From Bin87 sp965207585 (lineage in GTDB: Bacteria; Chloroflexota; Dehalococcoidia; Lucifugimonadales; UBA3495), in the NCBI GenBank assembly GCA_965207585.1, contig CBDBMT010000003.1:1302001-1366000 (forward strand): 64,000 nt of DNA, written 5' to 3'. A model generated the notes under the pieces. That model did no database searches, was not told the origin of the DNA, and saw only the letters and a list, made by a program, of their open reading frames with translations. The position numbers were made by a program, and so were the translations under genes. Positions within the stretch are counted from its first letter, which is position 1, and each line of letters opens with the position of its first letter. Below, in pieces: positions 9,898-20,200 of this stretch.

Positions 9898-10236
9898 ATG
9901 CCGGCAGTGTTTGGTTTCGCCCGGCTTTTCCCGCTCGTTTCCACTCTTGCGCTGGCCCTGCTCATGGCCTGTAGCCTGGAGGTGCCGACGGAGAAGCTCA
10001 GGTCCGGCCGTACTGATCCCAACCCGGCCACTACCAGGCACCAAGCCGCGGACTCAGCCCCTGGGCCACGAACAGGGGCAAATGCAGCGGACCGCACGGG
10101 CAACGGACGGGAGGCTCTCATCGCCCTGTTCAACGCCACGGACGAAGAATCCTAGGAACACAACGACAAACGGCTGAGCAGCGCCCAGTGGGAGAATGGT
10201 GCAGTGTACGGCACTCGGGGGCGCAAATGCGGGTAG
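9898..10236 (+). pseudogene. LRR lipoprotein remnant with an amber codon in the N-terminal cap
   Basis: ATG at 9898 opens a lipoprotein signal (LVSTLALALLMAC), a low-complexity linker, and then the LRR cap start REALIALFNATDEES. This is stopped by TAG at 10153-10155. Past the TAG, the same frame continues the cap as EHNDKRLSSAQWENG to a second stop at 10234. The intact paralogue has a Trp codon (TGG) at this position, so one G-to-A change explains the stop. No repeats follow. The next LRR gene starts inside its last codons. Confidence 0.65.
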
Positions 10237-11168
10237 TTTTACTTCTTCCCCTGGTGGTATTGGCTCTGACGGCGCTTTCCTGCACAGGAAATGAACCGAC
10301 CCCGTCGCCTGCGCCCACCGTTGTTGAATCGGCGACAGTTCCGACGCCGGACATATCCGCTGCCGTAGAAGCGGGAATCGCAGCGACCAAGGGGGCGGAG
10401 CCGACGCCTGCCCCACCCCCCACGTCGCCTCCGGCTCCTGGTGCAACAACACAGCCGTCACCGGAGCCCAAGTCCCAGACACCGTCGCAAGCGGAAAGAG
10501 AAGCGCTGGTCGCCCTCTATCACGCCACGGACGGCCCAAACTGGAGGAACAACACAGACTGGCTGAGCGACGCGCCGTTGGACGAATGGCACGGCGTCAG
10601 CCACAGCACCTTCGATGACGGCAAGGCTGGTGTAGTCATACTTAGCCTCAACCACAGCCAGTTGAGTGGGGAGATACCGCCGGAGCTGGGCAACCTCCCC
10701 TTTCTGCAATTGCTGCTCCTCGGCGGGAACCAGTTGAGCGGGGAGATACCGCCGGAGCTGGGCAATCTCACCTACCTGAGGAATCTGGAACTCGGCGAGA
10801 ACAAGTTGACTGGGGAAATACCGTGGGAGTTGGGCAACCTCGTCAACTTGGAATTGCTGAGCCTCCTCTGGAACGAGCTAGGCGGGGAGATACCGGCGGA
10901 GTTGGGCAACCTCACCAACTTGGAATGGCTGTACCTCTTCGAGAACCAGTTGAGCGGGGAGATACCGGCGGAGCTGGGCAATCTCGCCTACCTGAGAACT
11001 CTGGGCCTCGGCCAGAACCAGTTGAGCGGAGAGATACCGCCAGAGCTGGGAAACCTAGCCAGCCTGAAAGAGATCGACCTCAGTGGCAACCAGTTGAGTG
11101 GATGTGTGCCAAGCAATCTGCAAGGCCAGTTGGCAGGTGCCGACTTAGGCGGTCTGCCGTTCTGCTGA
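10227..11168 (+). CDS. leucine-rich-repeat lipoprotein
   Basis: 313 residues. The chosen start is ATG at 10227 because it places a short basic start right before a hydrophobic segment and lipobox (LTALSC). A Pro/Thr-rich linker of about 60 residues follows, as is common for outer-surface lipoproteins. Next come an LRR cap (EREALVALYHATDGPNW near residue 90) and about seven 24-residue repeats (LSGEIPPELGNL). It ends in the Cys cap SGCVPSNLQ...PFC. It is a smaller paralogue of the gene at 6418. A protein-protein binding role on the cell surface is inferred. Confidence 0.8.
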   Translation: MRVVLLLPLVVLALTALSCTGNEPTPSPAPTVVESATVPTPDISAAVEAGIAATKGAEPTPAPPPTSPPAPGATTQPSPEPKSQTPSQAEREALVALYHATDGPNWRNNTDWLSDAPLDEWHGVSHSTFDDGKAGVVILSLNHSQLSGEIPPELGNLPFLQLLLLGGNQLSGEIPPELGNLTYLRNLELGENKLTGEIPWELGNLVNLELLSLLWNELGGEIPAELGNLTNLEWLYLFENQLSGEIPAELGNLAYLRTLGLGQNQLSGEIPPELGNLASLKEIDLSGNQLSGCVPSNLQGQLAGADLGGLPFC

Positions 11169-11319
11169 AACCTCGGCGCACCCGCCTGATAGGGGCGTGC
11201 AGCGAGTTGTCAGGAATGGTCGGGTGGAGGACCGCCCAGTTGGGCTTGGGTCGGGGTGTGGGTTTTGGCAGCAGCCAGACACTGCTCCGGAGCCGGCCCC
11301 GAGGAAGCAACCGCCTCAG

Positions 11320-11445
11320 CCAATCGATGCTGTACGCGACAAACTCCTCGGCAACACCGTTATCGTTGCGGCCATCACGGACCGACTGCTGCACTACGAC
11401 CATGTGCTGAGCATCCGTGGGGAGAGTCGCAGACAAGTCGGAGGC
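11320..11445 (+). pseudogene. IstB-like (IS21) ATPase C-terminal fragment
   Basis: One frame gives LLGNTVIVAAITDRLLHYDH, then VLSIRGESRR. This matches the C-terminal end of IstB helper ATPases (..ILDRLLHHSHVLNIRGESYR). There are no Walker motifs upstream and no partner istA, so it is a short leftover. Confidence 0.55.
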
Positions 11446-11565
11446 CCTGCCACAACTGCGGGGCCTCCGATTTACCCGGTTCGCGACTGGAGGAGCCTGC
11501 CTGATCCAATTGCGTCAGACTTTGGTCGCTCCAGGCAAGTTTAGGACCTTGATTACAGTTTCAGA

Positions 11566-11612
11566 AGGAACCTCAACGTGAAAGTTCTTGATTTATCCAG
11601 CTTGGTGGACAG
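11566..11612 (-). repeat. isolated IS5-like element end
   Basis: This stretch repeats, with a few differences, the segment just inside the left end of the IS5 remnant (5697-5737): GTGAAAGTTCTTGATTT followed by TCCAGCTTGGTGG. No transposase or second end is next to it. Confidence 0.5.
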
Positions 11613-11901
11613 GAGCGGGCAGGCAGGTTCAAGCATACGTTCTCGCGCGTTTGTAAGCCCCACCTGATCGGGGTATTCGACACCGTGCGGCGGTGGGGCT
11701 CAAAGGTAACGTATTGCGATCTCTCTGTTGGGAGGTCTCTCTCAACGGGGCGAATTGAGCCGCCAGAATTGTCGAGAAGCTCTGGGCGTGTCCAGGGAGT
11801 CGGAAAATCTGCGCCTGGCGCGCCGCCGCGACCGCCAATTCACAACCACAGTATCCGCCCGCGCCGCGCCGATGGCAAGTCAAGGCAGGGTCTCCAGGCC
11901 G

Positions 11902-14292
11902 TCACTCCTGGTCCGCCGCCCCTGCCCCGGCATCAGGCCGCTCCATGCGGTAGCCGACCCGCGGCTCGGCGAAGATGTACTTGGGGTCATCGGCGTCCTC
12001 CCCCAGCTTGCGCCGCAGCCGCATCAGGTGGGTGCGGATCGTCCGGGGAGTTTCGGCCTCGGTCTTGCCCCACACCCGTTGCAGCAGGTGCTGGTGGGTA
12101 AGCACCCGCCCGGCGTGGATTGAAAGCTCCCGCAGGAACTCGTACTCGATGGCCGTGAGGCGCACCGGCTCGCCGGCCACGCTCACCAGCCGCTGCACGT
12201 AGTCGATGGTCAGGTCGCCCTTCACGTAGGGTTCCGAGGGCGCCATCCGGGCCGGCCCGGTGCGCCGCCGCAGGGCGGCCTGCACCCGGGCCGCCAGCTC
12301 CGTGGGGGAGAAAGGCTTGACGATGTAGTCGTCGGCGCCCATCTCGAAGGCCCGTGCGATCACCTGGTCCTGCCCGTAGCCTGACAGGAAGATCACCGGC
12401 ACGTCGGCGATGCGGAGAATGTCCTGCATCAGCTCGATGCCGTCGGTTCCGGGCAATACCAGGTCCAGCAGGACTAGGCGGGGCTGCTCGCGTTCCATCA
12501 GCCGCAGGGCCTCCTGCGGGTCGCCAGTGGCGGTCACCTGGTAGCCCGCCTCGGTGAGAGCGTCGCGCACGAACCGCAGGGCCTGGGCGTCGTCGTCCAC
12601 CGCCAGGACGCGGACCCCTGGCCGCCCGCTCTGACCACGGTCAACAGCGATGGCCACCTCCTCAGCCGCCGGCAGGGTGAAGGTGAAAGTGGCTCCCCGG
12701 CCCGGTCCGTCGCTCTCGGCCCGGATGCGGCCTCCGTGGGCCTCCACGATCCCCTTGCAGACGGCCAGGCCCAGGCCGGTGCCCACGCCATCTTGTCCAT
12801 CGCCTTCGGCGCGGAAGAACCGGCGGAAGAGGTAGGGCAGCCGCTCCGACGGCACCCCCACGCCATCGTCGGCCACGGAGATGGCCACGTGAACCCCCTC
12901 CATCGCGGCGCTCACCCGTATTTCGGACGACTCCGGAGAGTGACGGGCCGCGTTGGTCAGCAGGTTGGTCAGCACCTGCTCCACGCGCCGCCGATCCGCC
13001 AGCACCCGGGGCAGGTCCGGCCGCAGGTCTATACTCACGTTGCCCCTTCCCCCGCCGCTCTGGAAGAGACCCACAGCTCGATCCACCAGCACCGCCGTAT
13101 CCGAGGGTTCCGGGGAGACCGACAGCACGCCGGCGTCAATCCTCGCCGCGTCCAGCAACTGGCCGATCAGGTCCAGTATGTGGTCGGCCTGGTTGTCGAT
13201 GATGCGCAGGAACTGCTGGGTCTCGGCGGCGTCCAACGCTGACGGGCTGCGCATCAGGGCAGCGGCAGACCCCTTGATGGAGGTGAGCGGCGCTCTGAGC
13301 TCGTGGCTCACCGTGCCCAGGAACTCGGCCCGCTGCCGTTCGACATCCTCCAGGGGGGTCAGGTCCTGCAGGGTGACCATCACGGTCTCGATGGCGCCCT
13401 CATCAGACAGTATGGGCGTGGCGTTGATGATGGTGGTGACGCTGCGCCCGTCGGGGACGCTCATCACGATCTCCTCGGCCCGCACCGTCTCGCCGGTGCT
13501 GATGGCGCGCGCCAGCGGGAACTCGCTCAGGGAAATCTCCCGCCCGTCGGCCCGCCGGAAGGTCAGCACGTCCAGCAGCTCCTCCACCCCCTGGTCCGGG
13601 TTGCGCAGGTCGCCGGCGATCCGCTCGGCCTCCCGGTTGAGGGAAACCAGGGCGCCAGTCCCAGCGTCGAAGACCACCACGCCCACCGGGGAGGTGTTGA
13701 CCAGGGTCTCCAGGTACTCCCGGCCCCTTCGTTCCTCCCGGTAGCGCAGCGCGTTGGCGATGGCCAGGGCCGCCTGGGCGGCGAACAGCGCCAGGGTTTC
13801 CTCGTCATCCCGGGTGAACTCCCCACCGTCTCGACCATCATCCTGACCCTCCTTGCCCGCCAGGTAGATGTCGCCGACATGGTGGCCCAGGAGACGGATG
13901 GGGGTTCTCAGGAAGGCCCGCACCGGCCCCAGGGGCGGACCGATGTCGGGCAGGCCCGCCGCCCTGGCGTAGGCCGCAAAGTCGCCCACCCGCAACGGCT
14001 CCGGCAGCCGACTCAGGTAGGCGAAGAACTCCATACCGCCGGGCAGCTCCAGCACCATCCGGTGTTCCTCCGGCGTCAGGCCGGAGGTTACGAACTCCCA
14101 CAACTGGCCCCGCGCGTCCAGGGCGGTGATGCCGGCAGTCCTGGCCCCGGTCAGCGCGCGGGCCCCGTCCACGACCCCCTGCAGAACGGTGCTGGGTTCC
14201 AGCTCCTCGGTGATGCGCAGGCTGGCCTGACTCAGTCGGGAGAGACGCTCCCGCAGGGCCTGGTTCTCCCGGAGCAGTTCGTCGGAGTTCAT
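11902..14292 (-). CDS. fused histidine kinase, receiver and winged-helix regulator
   Basis: 796 residues with no membrane segment, so a cytoplasmic sensor. Domains in order: short coiled coil, GAF-like (about 25-185), PAS (190-310), HisKA with the SHELRAPL H-box (His330), HATPase (N447, DDGVG 476-480, GTGLGLA 504-510), receiver (acidic pocket D566-D568, phospho-acceptor Asp610, Ser637, Lys659) and an OmpR/PhoB-type winged helix (about 690-785, ending KYIFAEPRVGYRM). All catalytic residues are present. The usual pair of kinase and response regulator is thus one polypeptide that could sense, autophosphorylate, transfer phosphate and bind DNA. The input is unknown. The promoter of the secreted-protein gene at 14997 lies next door and is a plausible but unproven target. 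Confidence 0.88.
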   Translation of the reverse strand: MNSDELLRENQALRERLSRLSQASLRITEELEPSTVLQGVVDGARALTGARTAGITALDARGQLWEFVTSGLTPEEHRMVLELPGGMEFFAYLSRLPEPLRVGDFAAYARAAGLPDIGPPLGPVRAFLRTPIRLLGHHVGDIYLAGKEGQDDGRDGGEFTRDDEETLALFAAQAALAIANALRYREERRGREYLETLVNTSPVGVVVFDAGTGALVSLNREAERIAGDLRNPDQGVEELLDVLTFRRADGREISLSEFPLARAISTGETVRAEEIVMSVPDGRSVTTIINATPILSDEGAIETVMVTLQDLTPLEDVERQRAEFLGTVSHELRAPLTSIKGSAAALMRSPSALDAAETQQFLRIIDNQADHILDLIGQLLDAARIDAGVLSVSPEPSDTAVLVDRAVGLFQSGGGRGNVSIDLRPDLPRVLADRRRVEQVLTNLLTNAARHSPESSEIRVSAAMEGVHVAISVADDGVGVPSERLPYLFRRFFRAEGDGQDGVGTGLGLAVCKGIVEAHGGRIRAESDGPGRGATFTFTLPAAEEVAIAVDRGQSGRPGVRVLAVDDDAQALRFVRDALTEAGYQVTATGDPQEALRLMEREQPRLVLLDLVLPGTDGIELMQDILRIADVPVIFLSGYGQDQVIARAFEMGADDYIVKPFSPTELAARVQAALRRRTGPARMAPSEPYVKGDLTIDYVQRLVSVAGEPVRLTAIEYEFLRELSIHAGRVLTHQHLLQRVWGKTEAETPRTIRTHLMRLRRKLGEDADDPKYIFAEPRVGYRMERPDAGAGAADQE

Positions 14293-14447
14293 CCTTTTGC
14301 CTTACCCCCTTGGGACTGCAACCCGTCACCGGGCGCGACGGCGGAACGTGGGTTACCGCCGGTAATCGGGTCCGGTTCGTGTCCAATCGGGGAAATGTTA
14401 CCATATCGTTATCGCTGCGATGTTACGTCATTGTTATCATATTAGGC

Positions 14448-14476
14448 TTGACCGTGATGGTTTGGTGCGGTAATAT
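14448..14476 (+). promoter_or_regulatory. promoter with upstream GTTATC boxes
   Basis: TTGACC at 14448-14453, a 17-nt spacer, TAATAT at 14471-14476. GTTATC occurs at 14433-14438, nine bases before the -35 box, and again near 14408. The same arrangement is found at 39204 and, split by an IS, at 28508. Confidence 0.65.
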
Positions 14477-14914
14477 CGGTCGGCCTGAGACGGCCCGATC
14501 AACTCAACGCTCCGTCGCTTTGCTGCTTGCTGAACAATATCCGGCAGCATGTTTTAAATTCGCTCACAGCGGTGGCTTCCCTTTTGAGAATTACTGATAC
14601 CACATATCAACGATTGGACGTAATTGAGATTATCTATCAATTACGCCGATTGGCATCAAGGCGTTACTGAAATGGACCGAAAAGGCATGGACAGCGCATC
14701 AATTGAGCTGACTGTTTCATACCGGCACCTTACCATCGGGCCGCGCTCGTCGCGCGCCCGGCAACGGATTTGCTTTTGCCTTCGACACCCAACGAGCCGG
14801 CCCCCGGAGGCGGCCCGCTCCAAAAATACGCCGGAAATACGAATCCATCCGCGCGTGTCGAAAAACGTCGTCGGATCGCCCAAAAAGCGACCAAGTCCGG
14901 CGCACCATAGAAAT

Positions 14915-14948
14915 GGGGAGCAGCATTGGCTTGCACCTGCTGCTCCCC
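14915..14948 (+). other. 10-bp perfect hairpin in the leader of the gene at 14997
   Basis: GGGGAGCAGC (14915-14924) pairs perfectly with GCTGCTCCCC (14939-14948) around a 14-nt loop. It lies about 48 nt before the start codon and has no T-run. It is a possible leader control element or mRNA stabiliser. Confidence 0.4.
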
Positions 14949-14996
14949 GGTATCCGAATCCACACGAAATGAACCGAATACGGAGTGAAAAATAGC

Positions 14997-17105
14997 ATGA
15001 TCCAGAAACGAACGCAACTTTCCGTAATTGCGGTGGCCGCCCTGGCCATCGTCGCCGTGGCCGCCGTGATGCTGCTGGCCGGCGGCAACCCGGCCCAGGC
15101 CACCACAGCAACCCTGGCCCCCGACGGCGGCGGCGGACACCCGTCGCCGCAACAAACCGATCCGACGCCCACCCCACCTCGCCATGCTGCCCCCGAGCCC
15201 TGTCCCGGAGAGGCCGGCAATCCCAACAAAGAGGCCGCCCGCGTGGTCGATTCCGGCCACATCGCCCTGTTCGACGTGTGGTGGAACACAGTAGAGCTGG
15301 AGCTGACCAACAGCTCCTGCCCGCCAACGATCACGCACGTTCCGGCAGATGAGGGTGAGGAAACGCCGGCCAGGGATGACCGCGCCGCGTCCAACATCGA
15401 CATCGATAAAACCATCATCCACATCCCGAACAGCGCCAAGGTCGATCTCAGTACCAGCACGACCTATACCAAAGCCAAGTATAAGGATGTGTGGGATGCC
15501 GACGCTAAGGAAAACCGCGACACCAATAACGACGGTACGCCCGATGGTGTGGGCGACGGCATCGTGTGGGCGCTGCCGGCGTGTCCTCCTGACGGCATCC
15601 TCGAGGCCGATGGTCTGTGCCTTAGCTTCTCCGCCGCCCTGCTGAAGCAGGCGGACTGGCAGGACAAAATCGAGTACCACCTTGACCACGTCCACCAGAT
15701 TGATATCGACAAGCAGGATCCGAGGTACACGCTAGCGTACAACGTCCCTGAAGACGGCGCGGATACTCCGTATAAGCCCCTCTGGAATTCCTCCAATGCG
15801 CGCGTCGCCACAATGTCGGTGGAGCCTGGAGGATACGGCCGCCCCATGTGGTTCTTCACCAGCCGCGGCACGTACGAATTCCAGGTGCATATCAGGGGCA
15901 ACCCCGACCAAACTAAAGCCTCCGAACGGTCTGACGGCCTGAAGCCTGTCAGCAATGATAAAAGCGTAACCAGCGACATGCGGGAGTACATTCTCCACAT
16001 AGGCGCGGAGGCCGACCTGGGCGTCGCAATGAAGGTGGCCCCGGCAGACAGCTCTGATTCATCCCTTGACCCCGGCGACGACGTCAGCATCACGATCACC
16101 GCCAGCAATGTCGAGGGCCCGGACACGGCGACCAACACCAAGGTAGAGGTGACTCTGCCCAAGGGATTGACGCATTCGTCCCATACTGCGGCTACCGGAA
16201 CCAGTTACGACTCCGCTGCCGGCACCTGGACTATCGGCGACCTGGCCAAGGGCGCCTCGAAAACCCTGATCATCACGGCCACGGTGGATGCGGGAACCCA
16301 TGGCAAAGCGCTAACTTCGCAGGTGACGATTTCCGCCACGGAGCCCGTGAAGATCACGGAAACCGAGGATGGCGAGGAGACCGAGAAGACGTACCAGTTG
16401 CCGGTGCTGGACGACGATCCGTCGAACGACATGATCTCGGTCACGGTCACGGTGGCGGGCAGCGCCAACGTGGACCCGATTTTCCGAATGCAACGGTCGG
16501 TGGCCGAAAACCTGCCTACCGGCACATTGGTGGGCGCGCCGATCGCGGCATTTGACCAAAACGGCGATAAGCTGACCTACAGCCTGTCGGGCGATCACTC
16601 CGCGAAGTTCCGCGTGGACGGACAAGGCCAGATTTCACTGTCCGAGTGCGGCGTTCTGGATTACGAAACCCAATCGTCCTACGCGCTGACGCTGAGTGTC
16701 AGCGACGGGAAGGACCATTCCGGTAACGATGACCCGACCGTTGACGGCACCATCGGCGTGCTGGTGCAGGTAACGGACGTTGACGACGCCACGCAACCGC
16801 GGCCTGCCGCCGGTTTGCGGCTCAGTCCCAGTAGCCGGTCATTGTCCCTCAATGACCAGTTAACCCTGACAGTGGGACCGTTCAATCTGCCCAGCTGCGA
16901 GCCCCCTCTGGATTACCTCTGGCATGAACAGGACCCGGCGGACACCGGAACCTGGACCAGCACTCAAGCCTATACTCCCACTACCATGCAAGTTACGCAT
17001 GGTTCCCAAGGGAGCCGGCTGTACTCCGTGGAGAGCTCCTACCTCGACTCCGATGGCAATCTCCAAAGGCTGCGTTCGAACAACGTGGTGGTCAACTGGC
17101 AATAG
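14997..17105 (+). CDS. secreted DUF11/cadherin-like repeat protein
   Basis: About 702 residues from ATG at 14997, preferred over GTG at 14985 because GGAG lies 11 nt upstream. The N-terminus is a clear signal peptide (SVIAVAALAIVAVAAVMLLA, then AQA). A long unrecognised region to about residue 335 contains several Cys. Next comes a DUF11-like domain (ADLGVAMKV..., with WTIGDLAKGASKTL) at about 336-490. A cadherin-like module with FDQNGDKLTYSLSG and a VTDVDD end spans about 495-605. The C-terminal domain is unassigned. The architecture is that of extracellular adhesion or matrix proteins. It is followed by a strong terminator and a gene of similar type at 17212. Confidence 0.72.
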   Translation: MIQKRTQLSVIAVAALAIVAVAAVMLLAGGNPAQATTATLAPDGGGGHPSPQQTDPTPTPPRHAAPEPCPGEAGNPNKEAARVVDSGHIALFDVWWNTVELELTNSSCPPTITHVPADEGEETPARDDRAASNIDIDKTIIHIPNSAKVDLSTSTTYTKAKYKDVWDADAKENRDTNNDGTPDGVGDGIVWALPACPPDGILEADGLCLSFSAALLKQADWQDKIEYHLDHVHQIDIDKQDPRYTLAYNVPEDGADTPYKPLWNSSNARVATMSVEPGGYGRPMWFFTSRGTYEFQVHIRGNPDQTKASERSDGLKPVSNDKSVTSDMREYILHIGAEADLGVAMKVAPADSSDSSLDPGDDVSITITASNVEGPDTATNTKVEVTLPKGLTHSSHTAATGTSYDSAAGTWTIGDLAKGASKTLIITATVDAGTHGKALTSQVTISATEPVKITETEDGEETEKTYQLPVLDDDPSNDMISVTVTVAGSANVDPIFRMQRSVAENLPTGTLVGAPIAAFDQNGDKLTYSLSGDHSAKFRVDGQGQISLSECGVLDYETQSSYALTLSVSDGKDHSGNDDPTVDGTIGVLVQVTDVDDATQPRPAAGLRLSPSSRSLSLNDQLTLTVGPFNLPSCEPPLDYLWHEQDPADTGTWTSTQAYTPTTMQVTHGSQGSRLYSVESSYLDSDGNLQRLRSNNVVVNWQ

Positions 17106-17122
17106 ACCAACAGCGAAACCAC

Positions 17123-17159
17123 GCCTGGGTTGGCCCGCGCCAGGCGGGCCAACCCAGGC
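17123..17159 (+). terminator. 16-bp perfect hairpin terminator
   Basis: A perfect 16-bp stem (17123-17138 with 17144-17159) around the loop GCCAG, starting 18 nt after the stop at 17105. No T-run follows, so it is an L-shaped or factor-assisted terminator and may work in both directions. Confidence 0.7.
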
Positions 17160-17211
17160 ACACACGATAGCAACGTTAATGCGGAACTGATGGGACTAGG
17201 ATGGGTCCGAC

Positions 17212-20200
17212 ATGAAGCTGTGCGTATGGATTTTGGCAATTGCAGCGTTGTGCGCCGCGGCGGCCGGCGTCTTCCTGGACGAGCGTGCCGCTTACGCTCA
17301 GGGGGATGATAACGACCATGTTGACGTAGCTCTCATCCTGGAATTTCCCGATACCGTACAAGCGGCCAGCAACCATGATCTAAACATTGCCGTTGTGAAC
17401 CACGGGACCAGGACCGCCTATGACGTGGTAGTCGTAGTCAACGTGGTGTATCCTGAGGACTCGAGCCGTTTTAAACGCTTGCTAAAAGTGCCCGTCGGCG
17501 TCGCGTCTCTGGAGAACAACGGATATTCCCTCCGCTGGTCCATACCCGAGCTCGGGGAGCTGCAACGTGAGGAGGTTACTGCGAGAGTAGAGCATGAAGA
17601 TATCATTAACGAGGTTTTTGATAATACCCTATACCCGCATGAAGTCTTCGGAGAGGTGACCACGGCATCATTCGAGAGTGACCTCCACAAAGGAAACAAT
17701 ACAGATCGGGTCTGGTCATTCCAATATAGCAATGATTCGTCGTTTAACCAGGCAGCAGGGAATTATACAGTCGCCATATCAGTGGACAACCCGCACCCTG
17801 CACCGGGGGACACCGTCAATTTCACCATCACCGCAGATTTGGAGACAATACTCATAGCAACTAGGACGTACACCGGTCCGGCAGTCTCACAGCCGATAGA
17901 CCTGAAGGTTGATATTGAGCTGACGGGCGGTCTCACCGTTTCCGGCCCGCCGACTTACCGTTGCGCCGATTTGGCCACTTGTATCGTGCCAGCCCAGGTT
18001 AGCTACAGCAATGGCGTGTTCAATATCGGGACACTGAAATACCAGGAACCAACGAGGAATTCCGTGACCCTGCCGGTCATGGTGGCAGGCAACGCCGTCG
18101 TCAACGAGCAGTGCTTGACGGCGAAGCTGACCGGGAACCCCCCGCCAGGCACCGGCCACCTAGACGACGACATATCGGACAACGTAGCTAAGCTTTGTCT
18201 GGACCCAGCACCGTCACTGGTCGTGAGCGGCAGACTCGATGCCTTCACGGTGTACCCCTGCGTTGGCATCACCAGCCCTCCTTGCGACAGCGCGAATGAC
18301 ATCCGTATTCGAGCTGTTGATGCGTCCGGTGTTGTGTGGGATAAAGGTGCAGCGGTGATTTGGGTCCATCCCCTGAATGCAAGAATCTACAGCGGTCATA
18401 CGAACTCCGGCGTGTTACAAAGCGTCAATGACGGCAACACGGTTTCATGGCAGACGGCAGTAGCGGCAGACGAAGATTACACAGCCGTGGTAAGGAACGG
18501 CGTACAACTATCTTACTCCAGAGCACCGTTCGCAGGTCACGAAAGTGGTTGGAAACGGCCCCAATACGGAATTTCGGCCAGGGATGTGGACGGAAGCTCC
18601 CCTCCACCCGGAAAGGTGTTCTTTCGCAGCACGACTTCTGGTAACGAACTACGGAAGGCCGAGAGTCCAAATTATGAAGAGGTGCCAACCAGTCTGTCCA
18701 CCAGCGCAGTTACGGCAACCAAGTTCCGCCGTTTTCTGGAGTTCGAGAAATTAGGCACTTACAAGATTACCTGGCACATAGCAGCCAAACGCTCGACCTT
18801 GCACGGATCCGAAGACTGTCTTCCCGACAGCAGCAATGTCAACCAAGCCTTTTGCGCCACCGAGACTTATACCTTCCATGTCGGCCCCATGGTGGACCTG
18901 GCGGTGGAGGACGGCGGCGCCAATCCTCACGTTGCTGACGACCAGAATGCACTCACGATAGTCGCCGTCAACAACGGGCCAGACGACTCACTGGTTACGC
19001 AGGTAACCGGGTTGCCCATCGACGCGGAGGTCCTCCACATCAGCCAAGGCGCCTACGACGGCGCCGCCGGCGAGTGGAACATCGGCGAATTGCAGCCCAG
19101 AGGCTACTACCGGTCCGCGGGCATATCCGAGCCAACACTGGTCCTGGGAGCGGCTGCCGGCGAAACTGCCAGCGTAAGCATAGCCAACACAAAGAACTAT
19201 GAGGTCTGCGTCGGCCCCAAGAGCGATCCCGGGAACCTTCCCCACACCACGCAAGCCGCCTGTGAGGCCGTGACCAACGCCAGCTGGAACTCCACGCCGG
19301 TGTACGACTACAACGCCAGCAACAACACGACCACCATCATCGCCGCCCAGGGAGCCGGCGGAGTAGGCCCCGGCGGGCCCGGGTCGCTGAGCCTGCAACG
19401 GTACGGGTACGCAACCCTCCTGACCTGGCAGCCGGTGGAGCAGGTGTACGGGTTGGCGGTGTCCCACTACGAGGTGCAGCGGGCGGCCAGCCCCTGGGAA
19501 ACACTGCCCGACAATCCGAAGGAACCGAAGTACCTGGACACGACGGAAGACTCCGCCAACGCGCTTTACCGGGTGCGCGCCGTGAACGAGGCCGGCGTCC
19601 CGGGGCCCTGGACCCAGTCCTCTACGCGGGGAGTCACCGCGCCGGGCAACTTTACCGCCACGGCCTTGAGCGACACGGAGATCCAACTGTCGTGGAGCCG
19701 GCCCCACGGGCGGGAGGTGACGCGTTACGAAGTGCAGTATTCGCAGGACGGGGGCAATAGCTGGGGTTTCCTGGCGGAGGTTGCGGCCACGAGCGAAGCG
19801 ACGTACACCTACACCGACTGGGGTCTGCCCGTCAACACGACCCGCCACTACCGGGTCCGGGGGGTCGCCATCTCCGGGGGCGTCGAGTTGACGGGAGCCT
19901 GGTCGGCGGTGCGCGGCGCCACCACCGCCCACGGCATACGGGCGCCGGGGCTGACGGCGTCGGCCGCCGGGCAGGATGCCATCGACCTGTCGTGGACCGT
20001 CATGGCGGGAGCTACGGGCTACCAGCTCCAGGCGTCGTCGGACGGAGGTGCCACCTGGACGGCGCTGGCCACCATCAACGACCCGTCAGTCAGAACCTAC
20101 ACCCACCGGGGTCTCCAGCCCGGCGCGACCTTCCACTACCGGGTGCGGGCCACGGATAGCGGGGGCGGCGACAACCCGTGGTCCAACATCGCCACGGCGA

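Larger units (their letters stand above)
11169..11901. other. intergenic tract with IS debris
   Basis: About 730 bp between convergent genes (LRR lipoprotein and sensor kinase). It holds an IstB-like fragment and one isolated end resembling the IS5 element at 5690. Nothing else is recognisable. Confidence 0.5.
14293..14996. other. divergent intergenic region with long leader
   Basis: About 700 bp between the sensor kinase and a secreted-protein gene. It contains a strong rightward promoter (14448-14476) and a hairpin at 14915-14948, so the transcript of the downstream gene would have a leader of roughly 510 nt. I see no supported coding frame in it. Confidence 0.5.
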
